Positions 44,515 to 53,733 of a stretch of 64,000 nucleotides of DNA are shown here, one piece after another. The stretch is from the NCBI GenBank assembly GCA_052093225.1, contig JBQDDG010000007.1, positions 19,717 through 83,716 of the forward strand. Reading direction: 5' to 3'. The stretch is from JB111 sp052093225. Its GTDB lineage: Bacteria; Actinomycetota; Actinomycetes; Actinomycetales; Actinomycetaceae. The notes below the pieces were generated by a model that had not been told where the DNA came from, made no database searches, and saw nothing but the letters and a program-made list of their open reading frames with translations. The position numbers and the translations under genes were made by a program. The stretch's first letter is position 1; every line of letters starts with the position of its first letter.

Positions 44515-45936
44515 GTGCATCCCGTCGTCTCCGACTCCCTGCTCGTCCTCGTCTTCGTGCTCATCGGCGGGGTGTTCGCGGCCTCGGAGTTCGCGCTCGT
44601 CTCGCTGCGAGAGTCCCAGGTGCGGTCGATGGCCGCCCGCGGTGGCAGCGGCGCGACCGTCGCCAAGCTGACGGAGAACCCCAACACCTTCCTCTCGGCG
44701 GTCCAGGTCGGCGTCACGCTGGCCGGGTTCTTCTCCGCCTCCTACGGCGCCTCGACGATCGCGCCCTACCTGGAGCCGGTGCTCGTGGACCGGGGACTGT
44801 CGGAGAGCGTCGCCGGCACGCTGGCCTTCATCGCGATCACGCTCGTCGTGTCCTACATGTCGCTCGTGTTCGGCGAGATGGTGCCCAAGCGCCTGGCGAT
44901 GCAGGGCGCCGAGAAGTTCTCGATCGTCGTCGCCCGTCCGCTCAACGCGATCGCGATCGTGCTGCGGCCGGTCATCTGGCTGCTCGACATCTCGACGAAC
45001 ATCGTGCTGCGCCTCCTCGGCCGCGACCCCCACGCGCGTGCGGAGGAGATGGACGCCGAGGAGCTGCGTCAGATCGTCGCCGGGCACGAGGGGCTCGGGG
45101 AGGAGGAGCGGCAGATCGTCACGGACCTGCTCGCCGTGGGCGAGCGGTCGGTCCAGGAGGTGATGACGCCGAGGACCGAGGTCGAGTTCCTCGACGCCGA
45201 CACCCCCGTCGAGGAGGCGCGCGCCGTCGTCGGCTCGATGGAGCACTCGCGCTACCCGGTGCGCGGCGAGAACGACGACGACATCATCGGCTTCGTGCAC
45301 GTGCGCGACTTCATCAACCCGGGCCCGGAGATCAGGTTCGTGCGCGACCTCGTGCGCGAGACCCTGTTCTTCCCCACCGGCAAGGCCGTCCTGTCCACGC
45401 TGACGGAGATGCGGCGCACGCACGCGCACTTCGCGGTCATCGTCGACGAGTACGGCGGCACCGACGGCATCGTGACGATGGAGGACGTCGTCGAGGAGTT
45501 CGTCGGCGAGATCCACGACGAGTACGACCGGGAGGAGCCCGAGGTCGTCGAAGGCGCCGGCGAGAACGACGTCTCCGGCCTGCTCAGCCGGGCGGAGATC
45601 CAACGCCTCTTCGACACCGAGCTCCCTGAGGGCCCCTACGACACCCTGGCCGGCTACATCATGTCCGAGCTCGGCCGCGTGCCCTCCGTGGGCGACTCGG
45701 TGAGCTGGGAAGAGGTCGTGCTCACCGTGCGCACGCTCGACGGACGGCGTATCGACCGGGTGACGGTCACGCACCCCGGCCCGGTGGACCACGCCGGGCG
45801 GGGCCTCGCGGAGAAGTCGGACGACGTGCCCGCCGTCGAGGGGGAGAACGGTCCGGAGGCCGAGGGGACCCGCTCCGGGTCGGGGGCCGGGTCCGACGAC
45901 GGCCGGCCCGGCACGACGGGCGTGGCGACGCACTAA
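44515..45936 (+). CDS. CNNM/CorC (HlyC) family transporter-like protein
   Basis: A 473-residue protein: a CNNM (DUF21) membrane domain with three to four helices (about 1-190; FAASEFALVSLRESQ, SVQVGVTLAGFFSASYGA, VFGEMVPKRLAMQ), a cytoplasmic CBS pair (about 205-335; VMTPRTEVEFLD, HFAVIVDEYGGTDGIVTMEDVVEEFVGEI) and a CorC_HlyC domain (about 355-430). The family is linked to Mg2+/Co2+ efflux or homeostasis. Its TAA stop forms the start of a probable mdh -10 box. The start is set by the leaderless -10 box. Confidence 0.9.
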   Translation: MHPVVSDSLLVLVFVLIGGVFAASEFALVSLRESQVRSMAARGGSGATVAKLTENPNTFLSAVQVGVTLAGFFSASYGASTIAPYLEPVLVDRGLSESVAGTLAFIAITLVVSYMSLVFGEMVPKRLAMQGAEKFSIVVARPLNAIAIVLRPVIWLLDISTNIVLRLLGRDPHARAEEMDAEELRQIVAGHEGLGEEERQIVTDLLAVGERSVQEVMTPRTEVEFLDADTPVEEARAVVGSMEHSRYPVRGENDDDIIGFVHVRDFINPGPEIRFVRDLVRETLFFPTGKAVLSTLTEMRRTHAHFAVIVDEYGGTDGIVTMEDVVEEFVGEIHDEYDREEPEVVEGAGENDVSGLLSRAEIQRLFDTELPEGPYDTLAGYIMSELGRVPSVGDSVSWEEVVLTVRTLDGRRIDRVTVTHPGPVDHAGRGLAEKSDDVPAVEGENGPEAEGTRSGSGAGSDDGRPGTTGVATH

Positions 45937-45939
45937 CCT
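45934..45939 (+). promoter_or_regulatory. Probable mdh -10 box overlapping the upstream stop codon
   Basis: TAACCT begins with the TAA stop of the CNNM/CBS gene. The mdh leader would be about 88 nt and ends with AAGGAG, so this transcript is not leaderless. Confidence 0.45.
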
Positions 45940-46033
45940 GGGTCTCGAGCGGGGACGACGGGCACCGGTGCAGACCGGCCTGTCCGCGGGCCCCACCCGA
46001 CCACGTCCGTACAGCCTCGACGAAGGAGTCCGC

Positions 46034-47023
<990 letters not shown>

Positions 47024-47047
47024 CCCTTTCTGCTCCACCCGGACGAC

Positions 47048-47082
47048 GCAGCGGCCGCCACCTTCACGGTGGCGGCCGCTGC
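47048..47082 (+). terminator. Terminator of mdh
   Basis: GCAGCGGCCGCCACC pairs perfectly with GGTGGCGGCCGCTGC around the loop TTCAC (15-bp stem). Confidence 0.82.
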
Positions 47083-47119
47083 CGCGAGATCGGGGCGACG
47101 AGCGGACGGACGGGCCATG

Positions 47120-47212
47120 CCGCACCACGGGAGCCGGGCCGGTGAGCAGCAGGGGAGACGGGCCGGGCCGCACCACGTGAGCCGGGCGGTTGCACAGCAG
47201 GGGAGAGGTCCC
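47120..47212. repeat. Imperfect 48-bp tandem duplication
   Basis: CCGCACCACGKGAGCCGGGC with a following CAGCAGGGGAGA recurs at 47120 and 47168. Together with the mdh terminator it fills most of the 307-base gap before the next gene; the remainder shows no clear promoter. Confidence 0.65.
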
Positions 47213-47330
47213 CGGCCGTCTCGGGACGGGGGCCGGACCGGACCTGTTGAATGTCTCCGACACCACATACCGAGCCGGCCATCGCCTGCGCTCGATGATG
47301 CCTGGACGACGAGCCGTGATCAGGAGCGAC

Positions 47331-48044
47331 ATGACCGAGTACGAGGACGAGAGCGGAGTCGAGCCGGAGCTCGTGCTGGGGACGGACGAGGACCGGTTCG
47401 TCGAGATCGGGGTCGATCTCGCGGGCCGCATCGCGCACGTCGAGATCGACGGGGCGTGGTCGGCGGAGCTGACGACCGAGGAGTTCGCCGATGCCCTGAT
47501 GGGGGCCTACGGCAACGCATCCGTAGCACTGGTCGAACGGCTCAGTGAGCAGAACGACTCGTCGGCGGGCGGTGTGGTGCCGCCAGTGACGCCGATCAGC
47601 GAGCGGGTCCGCCGCCGGGTCGACGAGCGCCGTGCAGAGGGTGCCGCAGTCGGCGACCGGCAGCCGGCCGAACCGTCTGCTCGCAGCGAGGCGGACGAAC
47701 GGCGCCGTGAGGACCAGCTCGAGGAGGCGATGCGCACCGTCGAGCTCGCCGGGCGCGCGCGCGAGGAGCGGGCGGGATACCAGGAGCGGCTCATCGAGCT
47801 GCACACGACGGAGTTCGAGGACTCCAGCTCCGAGCACACCCTCACCGTCGTCTCGCGGTACGGGACCCCGGTGAGGTTCGAGCTGAGCGACATCTGGACC
47901 CGCCGGCGGGCCGAGCCGCTCGCCCGCGCGGTGATCGAGGTGACGGAGGCGGCGGCAGCCAGACGCGAGGAGCTGGACCGACAGCTCGCCGTCGAGTTCC
48001 CTGCGACGACCGAACTGATCGCACGATCCACCACCACCAGCTGA
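47331..48044 (+). CDS. YbaB/EbfC-like protein, first gene of a type VII secretion-like trio
   Basis: A 237-residue acidic, soluble protein. Residues 22-62 (FVEIGVDLAGRIAHVEID, then TTEEFADALMGAYGNA) look like the beta-hairpin plus helix half of a YbaB nucleoid protein. Residues 168-210 (HTLTVVSRYGTPVRFEL, then EPLARAVIEVTEAAAAR) repeat that pattern. A charged coiled coil (about 115-160) links them. Such YbaB-like proteins often stand first in actinobacterial loci encoding EspC/WXG100-type substrates. ATG 47331 follows CAGGAGCGAC. The two genes after it follow within 29 and 30 bases. Confidence 0.6.
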   Translation: MTEYEDESGVEPELVLGTDEDRFVEIGVDLAGRIAHVEIDGAWSAELTTEEFADALMGAYGNASVALVERLSEQNDSSAGGVVPPVTPISERVRRRVDERRAEGAAVGDRQPAEPSARSEADERRREDQLEEAMRTVELAGRAREERAGYQERLIELHTTEFEDSSSEHTLTVVSRYGTPVRFELSDIWTRRRAEPLARAVIEVTEAAAARREELDRQLAVEFPATTELIARSTTTS

Positions 48045-48073
48045 CGTCCACCCACCTGAAACGGAGAACACCG

Positions 48074-48379
48074 ATGAACGTCAAGGTCGACACCGGAGAC
48101 CTGCGTCGCGACGCGGCGCACTGGAGCTCGTTCTCGAGCGACACCTACTCACCGACCGCGAACAAGGTCGCCTCTCTCACCCTGCCCGCCGGCGCATTGC
48201 CGGGCGCCGCGCTCGACATCGGCGTCGGTGACGCCTATGAGACGGTCCGCTCGACGGTGGACACGCTCGCGGGGGACGCGCCCACGGCCTTCACCTCGAT
48301 CGCCCAGGTGTTGCGCCGAGCGGCGGACATCTACGACGAGACCGACCAGCAGTCCGAGATCGACTTCAACCGCGTCTGA
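48074..48379 (+). CDS. EspC-like type VII secretion substrate
   Basis: A 101-residue all-helical protein beginning MNVKVDTGDLRRDAAHW, with the general pattern of the T7SS EspC family (PF10824-like). It lacks a central WxG, but the last helix ends in RRAADIYDETD, where Tyr87 and Asp91 form the YxxxD secretion signal. It is probably exported as a heterodimer with a WXG-type partner, most simply the next gene. ATG 48074 follows GAAACGGAGAA. No ESX machinery gene is visible in the window, so its export system is elsewhere or absent. Confidence 0.68.
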   Translation: MNVKVDTGDLRRDAAHWSSFSSDTYSPTANKVASLTLPAGALPGAALDIGVGDAYETVRSTVDTLAGDAPTAFTSIAQVLRRAADIYDETDQQSEIDFNRV

Positions 48380-48409
48380 GCGCCCCGACGACCAAGGAGA
48401 CAGGACGAC

Positions 48410-49180
48410 ATGTCACTCAAGGACTCGATCATCGCCGAGGCGGACCCGCTGCTGACCGACATCAACCAGTTGATCGATGACTGCACCGAGGTGCAGGTCT
48501 CGTGCCCGGGAATCCTCCGGTACCTCGTCGACCCGACGATCGACCCGCTTCGCGAGGACGCCCGGCGCCTCATCGAGTACGTCGAGGAGATCATCGACCG
48601 GCTCGGTGACGCCGAGCTCATCCGGCAGACCGCGCTCGACTGGCAGGCCTGGGGCGACGAGATGGGGACGAACGCCACCCAGATCAGCGACACCGGCACA
48701 AACCTCCCGTCGCTCGACTCGTGGGAGGACAACGGCGACGTGTACAAGAAGGTGCAGGGCCAGCAGCACGCAGGGGTCGCTACGGCACTCACCGAGATCG
48801 CGTACGCCATCCACGACCAGCTCGAGGACATGGCGCAGCACCTGGAGAACTACTGGCGGCAGGCATTCGAGTTCATCGGGCAGATGGTCGTTGGGGTCGT
48901 GGGCCTCATCGGGTCGATCGCAGGACTCATCGCGGCGTGCCTGGGCACGTTCGCCACGCTCGGACTGCTGGCGGCCACGATCGTCGCGGCGGTCTCCGCA
49001 CTGATCGGCTCGATCGCGGCGCTGGCCGGCCTCCCGGGGAAGTGGTCCGACGTCATGGCCGAGCTTGACGGCATCACGGTCGACGCACTTGCCGAGCTCC
49101 AGCGGATGCCGACGAACCCGATCGGGAACCACGCGAGCCTCGACGGCGGAACGTGGCCCCCGCACATCGCGATCGGCTGA
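48410..49180 (+). CDS. WXG-like helical protein with two membrane helices
   Basis: A 256-residue protein I cannot name. Residues 1-150 are predicted helical with WXG100-like spacing (DWQAWGDEM at 78-85, SWEDNG at 104-109, then a long helix to ENYWRQAF). Residues 155-207 are two Gly/Ala-rich hydrophobic segments separated only by CLGTFATLG. A hydrophilic end (208-256) finishes in WPPHIAIG. This resembles the N-terminal trafficking part of type VII effectors without a C-terminal toxin domain. ATG 48410 follows AAGGAGACAGGACG. A hairpin terminates the trio. Confidence 0.62.
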   Translation: MSLKDSIIAEADPLLTDINQLIDDCTEVQVSCPGILRYLVDPTIDPLREDARRLIEYVEEIIDRLGDAELIRQTALDWQAWGDEMGTNATQISDTGTNLPSLDSWEDNGDVYKKVQGQQHAGVATALTEIAYAIHDQLEDMAQHLENYWRQAFEFIGQMVVGVVGLIGSIAGLIAACLGTFATLGLLAATIVAAVSALIGSIAALAGLPGKWSDVMAELDGITVDALAELQRMPTNPIGNHASLDGGTWPPHIAIG

Positions 49181-49200
49181 CCGTCCGGCTCCGCACGCAG

Positions 49201-49241
49201 TCGTCAGCGGGGCGGCCCACCGCTGGCGGCCCCGCTGACGA
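49201..49241 (+). terminator. Terminator of the type VII-like trio
   Basis: TCGTCAGCGGGGC (49201-49213) pairs perfectly with GCCCCGCTGACGA (49229-49241) over a 15-base loop. Confidence 0.75.
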
Positions 49242-49432
49242 CGGGCTGTCCGCGTCGTCCCGAGGGGGCGGAAGGCTTCGCGGTGAAGGCAGGGTGAACG
49301 AGTGATGCACAGTCGTCGACGACTGGGCTGAAGGGCTCCCAGCGACGAATGCCCAGGCGAGGATGGGCGGGGCACCGGTGACGGTGGCCTGTTCTTCGCA
49401 AGTCCCTCCCCCCTGTCAAGGAGCATCACGAC

Positions 49433-52400
49433 GTGACTGATCGCCCACACTTCGGAAGACGGGGGGTGGGCCTCGGCGCAGTCGCCGCTCTGACCCTCTC
49501 CCCGCTCCTCGTCCCCATCGCCGCGGCGCCGGCTGCTGCCGCGCCCGACGGCTCCGACGTCGTCATCAACGAGCTCTACGCGCGTGGCGGCTTCGACGGC
49601 CAGGCCTACCTTGAGGAGTTCGTCGAGCTGTACAACCCGACCGCTGACGCGGTCGACCTCGACGGAACGTCTCTTCAGTACCGCTACGGGTCAGGCCGAG
49701 GCCAGGCCAGCATCGCCGTGCCCCTCACCGGCACGATCGAGCCCGGCGACCACTACCTCGTCACCGGGACGAGCAACGGCGGAACCGGCGAGAGCCTGAC
49801 GGACGTTGCGGACCTCCACGCGGCAGAGTGGGCCCCGACCCACGCCAGCGGAACCGTCGCGTTGATCGAGGGAACCACGCGCGCCTACCTCGGCTACGGC
49901 ACGATCGACGCGACGAACGCGCAGTTCATCGACGCCGTCGGTTACGGCGCCAGCCGCACCTACGAGGGGACCGGCCCGGCCGCAGCAGTGGGCGGCGAGG
50001 CCGACTCGCTGTCCTGGCAGCGCGACGACGGCGCCGACACCGACGACAGCTCCGCCGACTTCACCATGGACGCACCGACCCCCCAGGCGTCCGGCAGCGT
50101 GGTGGAGGAGCCTGAGGATGGTGTGCTCAGCTTCGCTGTGGTCGGTACGGATGACCTTCCGGTGGCGGGGACGGCGTGGTCGTTCACCGATGCGGTGACT
50201 GGTGACGCGTACGTCGTGCGGGACAACAACGGCGCGGTCGAGGGCGGGACGGTCCTTCAGGACACGGATCCGGCCGATGGTGCGGTCTCGTTCGAGGGTG
50301 TGCCGGCTGGTAGCTACACCGTGTCGAACGAGCGGATGCCGCGGGCGTGGCTTGCTCCGGCTGACTTCACGGTGCAGGTCGAGGGCGGCGAGCAGCCGCT
50401 CGAGGACATCGTGCTCGACTCGAACGGTCTGCTTTCGGTCCGCGTCAACGACGAGGCTGGTGAGTGGCTTCCGGGCGCGACCCTGCGCCTGACCCCGCAG
50501 GATGGCGGTGAACCGATCGAGATCGTCGACAACTCGGAGCAGGACGTCGACGGATTCGCCGGAGTGATTCGTGCGGGTGGTCTGCCGCTCGGTGAGTACT
50601 CCTACGAGATCGTCGATGCCCCCGAGGGCTTCGAGGTTCCGGTTGAGGATGTGCGTTCGCGTAACATCACGCGTTCGTCGTTCAGCTATGTGGACTACAC
50701 ACCGTTCGTCCTCCCGGAGACCACCTCTGTCCCGGGCCCGTTGTCGTTCTCGGTCCAGGATTCGACGGGTTACCTCATCGGTTCGACGGTGTGGGAGTTC
50801 AAGGACACCGACAACAATGTGTTCACGGTCGCGGACAACAACCGCCGTGCGGCTGACCTGGACGACGTCAATGACACGTTCGGTGAGGTCGAGGTCTCGG
50901 GTATCCCGGCCGGTGAGTACACGGTGACCAACACGTCCGTGGCCTCGCCGTGGCGTGCGCCGGAGGCGTTCGACGTGACGGTCACGGGGGACGAGCAGGA
51001 GCTCGACACCTTCCTCATGCCGGGCAACGGCCGGATCTCGGTCTCGGCGACGGACGCCGACGGCAACCTGCTGCCGGGTGCCACCTTCCGGTTCACCGCC
51101 CCGAACGGTGACTTCGTCGAGGTCGCCGACGGTTCCGAGGCGGACCTTGCTCCGGCTGCCGGGTCGGTCCGCGCGGGTGGCCTGGAGATCACCACCTACC
51201 AGGTGTCGATCGTCGAGGCCCCCGAGGGATACGACTTCGACGCCGAGGAGACCCACGAGGTCACGCTGACGTCGGGCTCCGACGGGCGTTGGGCCGAGGC
51301 GTTCGTCCTCACACCGACCCCGGGTCCGTTGTCGTTCTCGGTGGTCAACACCCTGGGTGACACGGTGGGCTCGACCGGGTGGTTGTTCACCGCGGAGGAC
51401 GGCACTGCGTTCTACGTGGCGGACAACAACCGCAGCAACGGTGGTGAGGTCACCACGCTCCGTGACCAGGACAGCGAGTTCGGCTCGGTCGTCGTCAGCG
51501 GTCTTCCGGCCGGTGACTACACGGTGACCAATGAGAGCCCGGGTTCGTCGGCGTATCGCGCGCCGGAGCCGGTCGAGGTGTCCGTGTCGGGCGACGAGCA
51601 GTCGATCGAGGACGCGTTCGTCATGCTGGGTAACGCGTCGACGTCGGCGTACCTGCTGGACGCGGACGAGGAGCCTGTCGCTGGTGCGACGTTCCGTATC
51701 GAGGACGGCGAGGGCCACACGGTCGACGTGGTCGATGGTTCCGAGGCTGATGGTCACGACCGCGATGGTTATGTGACGTTCGAGCAGCTCGAGCTGGGTA
51801 CCTACTCGGTGACGTTGGTCGAGGTTCCGCAGGGCTACGGGTTCGACGAGTCCCAGGAGCTTTCGGTCACGCTGACCGCGGGTCTCCCGCACCGGTTCGC
51901 CGGCGGCTTCACCGCCGACGCTCTGCCGGGTCCGTTGTCTTTCTCGGTGGTCAACACGCTGGCTGACACGGTGGGCTCGACCGGGTGGTTGTTCACCGCG
52001 GAGGACGGCACTGCGTTCTACGTGGCGGACAACAACCGCAGCAACGGTGGTGAGGTCACCACGCTCCGTGACCAGGACAGCGAGTTCGGCTCGGTCGTCG
52101 TCAGCGGTCTTCCGGCCGGTGACTACACGGTGACCAATGAGAGCCCGGGTTCGTCGGCGTATCGCGCGCCGGAGCCGGTCGAGGTGTCCGTGTCGGGCGA
52201 CGAGCAGTCGATCGAGGACGCGTTCGTCATGCTGGGTAACGCGTCGACGTCGGCGTACCTGCTGGACGCGGACGAGGAGCCTGTCGCTGGTGCGACGTTC
52301 CGTATCGAGGACGGCGAGGGCCACACGGTCGACGTGGTCGATGGTTCCGAGGCTGATGGTCACGACCGCGATGGTTATGTGACGTTCGAGCAGCTCGAGC

Positions 52401-53545
52401 TGGGTACCTACTCGGTGACGTTGGTCGAGGTTCCGCAGGGCTACGGGTTCGACGAGTCCCAGGAGCTTTCGGTCACGCTGACCGCGGGTCTCCCGCACCG
52501 GTTCGCCGGCGGCTTCACCGCCGACCTGGTGCCCGAGCCCGTCGAGGGCACGATCACGGCGGGCGTCGAGACCGAGGACGGCACCGCCGTCGCCGGCGGA
52601 GAGGTGACCGTGACCGGGCCCGAGGGCGACGTCACGGTGGCCGACGGCTCCGAGGCCGACCAGGCCGAGGCGGACGGCGTGATCACGGTGTCCGTCCAGG
52701 GCGTCGGCGAGTACGAGGTCGCGCTCACCGGCGTGCCGGAGGGCTTCGAGTTCGAGGGCGGGTCGCTGACCGCCGAGATCACCGAGGAGTCCGCGGACGT
52801 CACGCTGGAGGCCTTCGTGGTCTCCGAGGTCGTCACGGAGCCGGAGCCCGAGCCGACGCCGCCGACCCCGGGTCGGGGCTTCTACCTGAACGACGGGTGG
52901 GACGCCAACGCCGAGCACGAGTTCTCGTTCGGTCGCGTGGGCGACACGGTGCTCGTGGGTGACTGGGACGGCGACGGCGCGGACACCCTTGCGGTGCGTC
53001 GCGGCAACGTCTACTACGTCAACAACCACCTGTACGGCGGTGACGCGGACGTCGAGCTGACGTTCGGCCGCGCCGGTGACACGGTGCTCGTGGGTGACTG
53101 GGACGGCGACGGCGCGGACACCCTCGCGGTGCGTCGCGGCAACGCCTACTTCCTGTCCAACTCCCTGCGGTCCGGGGACGCGGAGACGGAGCTGACCTAC
53201 GGCCGCGCGTCGGACGACGTGCTGGTCGGTGACTTCGACGGCGACTCGGTGGACACGTTCACCGTGCGTCGCGGGAACACCTACTTCATCTCCAACACGC
53301 TCACCTCCGGGTGGGCGGACTCCGAGCTCGACTACGGTCGCGCCTCGGACGAGGTCTACGTCGGCGACTGGGACGGCAACGGCACGGACACCTTCACGGT
53401 GCGTCGTGGCATCACGTTCTTCGTCAACAACAGCCTGACGTCGACCAACGCTGACATCGAGCAGGACTACGGCCGCACCGGCGAAGAGGTCCTCGTCGGT
53501 GACTGGAACGGCGACGGCACCGACACCCTCGGCATCCGCCGCTGA
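49433..53545 (+). CDS. Secreted lamin-tail / SpaA-like repeat / VCBS-like repeat protein
   Basis: A 1370-residue exported protein. A signal peptide (1-37, basic RR then a hydrophobic core ending AAPAAAA) is followed by a lamin-tail domain (about 40-215: VVINELYARGG, EEFVELYNPTADAVDLDG). Four units of about 200 residues come next, starting near 229, 435, 630 and 832. Each pairs a GPLSFSV-VxDNN-GSxTxxN domain with a PGATFR-DGSEAD-GY domain, like SpaA/prealbumin-type folds. A half unit follows (about 1035-1130). Five ~46-residue repeats (1147-1370) carry VGDWDGDGxDT metal-binding-like loops. No LPXTG anchor is present. An adhesin or matrix role is inferred. GTG 49433 follows AAGGAG. Confidence 0.85.
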   Translation: MTDRPHFGRRGVGLGAVAALTLSPLLVPIAAAPAAAAPDGSDVVINELYARGGFDGQAYLEEFVELYNPTADAVDLDGTSLQYRYGSGRGQASIAVPLTGTIEPGDHYLVTGTSNGGTGESLTDVADLHAAEWAPTHASGTVALIEGTTRAYLGYGTIDATNAQFIDAVGYGASRTYEGTGPAAAVGGEADSLSWQRDDGADTDDSSADFTMDAPTPQASGSVVEEPEDGVLSFAVVGTDDLPVAGTAWSFTDAVTGDAYVVRDNNGAVEGGTVLQDTDPADGAVSFEGVPAGSYTVSNERMPRAWLAPADFTVQVEGGEQPLEDIVLDSNGLLSVRVNDEAGEWLPGATLRLTPQDGGEPIEIVDNSEQDVDGFAGVIRAGGLPLGEYSYEIVDAPEGFEVPVEDVRSRNITRSSFSYVDYTPFVLPETTSVPGPLSFSVQDSTGYLIGSTVWEFKDTDNNVFTVADNNRRAADLDDVNDTFGEVEVSGIPAGEYTVTNTSVASPWRAPEAFDVTVTGDEQELDTFLMPGNGRISVSATDADGNLLPGATFRFTAPNGDFVEVADGSEADLAPAAGSVRAGGLEITTYQVSIVEAPEGYDFDAEETHEVTLTSGSDGRWAEAFVLTPTPGPLSFSVVNTLGDTVGSTGWLFTAEDGTAFYVADNNRSNGGEVTTLRDQDSEFGSVVVSGLPAGDYTVTNESPGSSAYRAPEPVEVSVSGDEQSIEDAFVMLGNASTSAYLLDADEEPVAGATFRIEDGEGHTVDVVDGSEADGHDRDGYVTFEQLELGTYSVTLVEVPQGYGFDESQELSVTLTAGLPHRFAGGFTADALPGPLSFSVVNTLADTVGSTGWLFTAEDGTAFYVADNNRSNGGEVTTLRDQDSEFGSVVVSGLPAGDYTVTNESPGSSAYRAPEPVEVSVSGDEQSIEDAFVMLGNASTSAYLLDADEEPVAGATFRIEDGEGHTVDVVDGSEADGHDRDGYVTFEQLELGTYSVTLVEVPQGYGFDESQELSVTLTAGLPHRFAGGFTADLVPEPVEGTITAGVETEDGTAVAGGEVTVTGPEGDVTVADGSEADQAEADGVITVSVQGVGEYEVALTGVPEGFEFEGGSLTAEITEESADVTLEAFVVSEVVTEPEPEPTPPTPGRGFYLNDGWDANAEHEFSFGRVGDTVLVGDWDGDGADTLAVRRGNVYYVNNHLYGGDADVELTFGRAGDTVLVGDWDGDGADTLAVRRGNAYFLSNSLRSGDAETELTYGRASDDVLVGDFDGDSVDTFTVRRGNTYFISNTLTSGWADSELDYGRASDEVYVGDWDGNGTDTFTVRRGITFFVNNSLTSTNADIEQDYGRTGEEVLVGDWNGDGTDTLGIRR
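51320..52525 (+). repeat. 600-bp near-identical tandem duplication inside the secreted protein gene
   Basis: 51320-51919 and 51926-52525 (offset 606 bp, 202 codons) differ, by my reading, at only three bases, all in the first 50. Synonymous identity implies a very recent duplication or gene conversion. Confidence 0.93.
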
Positions 53546-53579
53546 CCCGGAGCAGCATCAGCTCTCGATGAGAGCGAAT

Positions 53580-53613
53580 GGAGGGCCCCGCACCGTGAGG
53601 TGCGGGGCCCTCC
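53580..53613. terminator. Bidirectional terminator between the secreted protein gene and purU
   Basis: A perfect 15-bp stem (53580-53594 with 53599-53613) capped by a GTGA tetraloop between converging genes. Confidence 0.85.
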
Positions 53614-53733
53614 GCCATTCGGTCGGCATGGGTGGCGACGGCGTCACCAGGTCTCGACGTCGGGACGGCACGACCGGTCCTCGACGGCGAAGCCGGGCCT
53701 CGACGACCCGGGCGGCTACGGCGTGGCGACCAG

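Noticed and set aside
48074..48379. Calling this a classic WXG100 (EsxA/EsxB) protein.
   Set aside because: There is no central WxG; the YxxxD-ending helix and length fit the EspC-type group better.
49691..53029. An 1112-codon minus-strand frame opposite the secreted protein gene, itself repetitive.
   Set aside because: Its repeats simply mirror the sense-strand duplication; no ribosome binding site or domain.
49433..53545. Calling the large secreted protein a sortase-anchored pilin because of its SpaA-like domains.
   Set aside because: No LPXTG-type motif, C-terminal membrane helix or nearby sortase gene; it ends in VCBS-like repeats.
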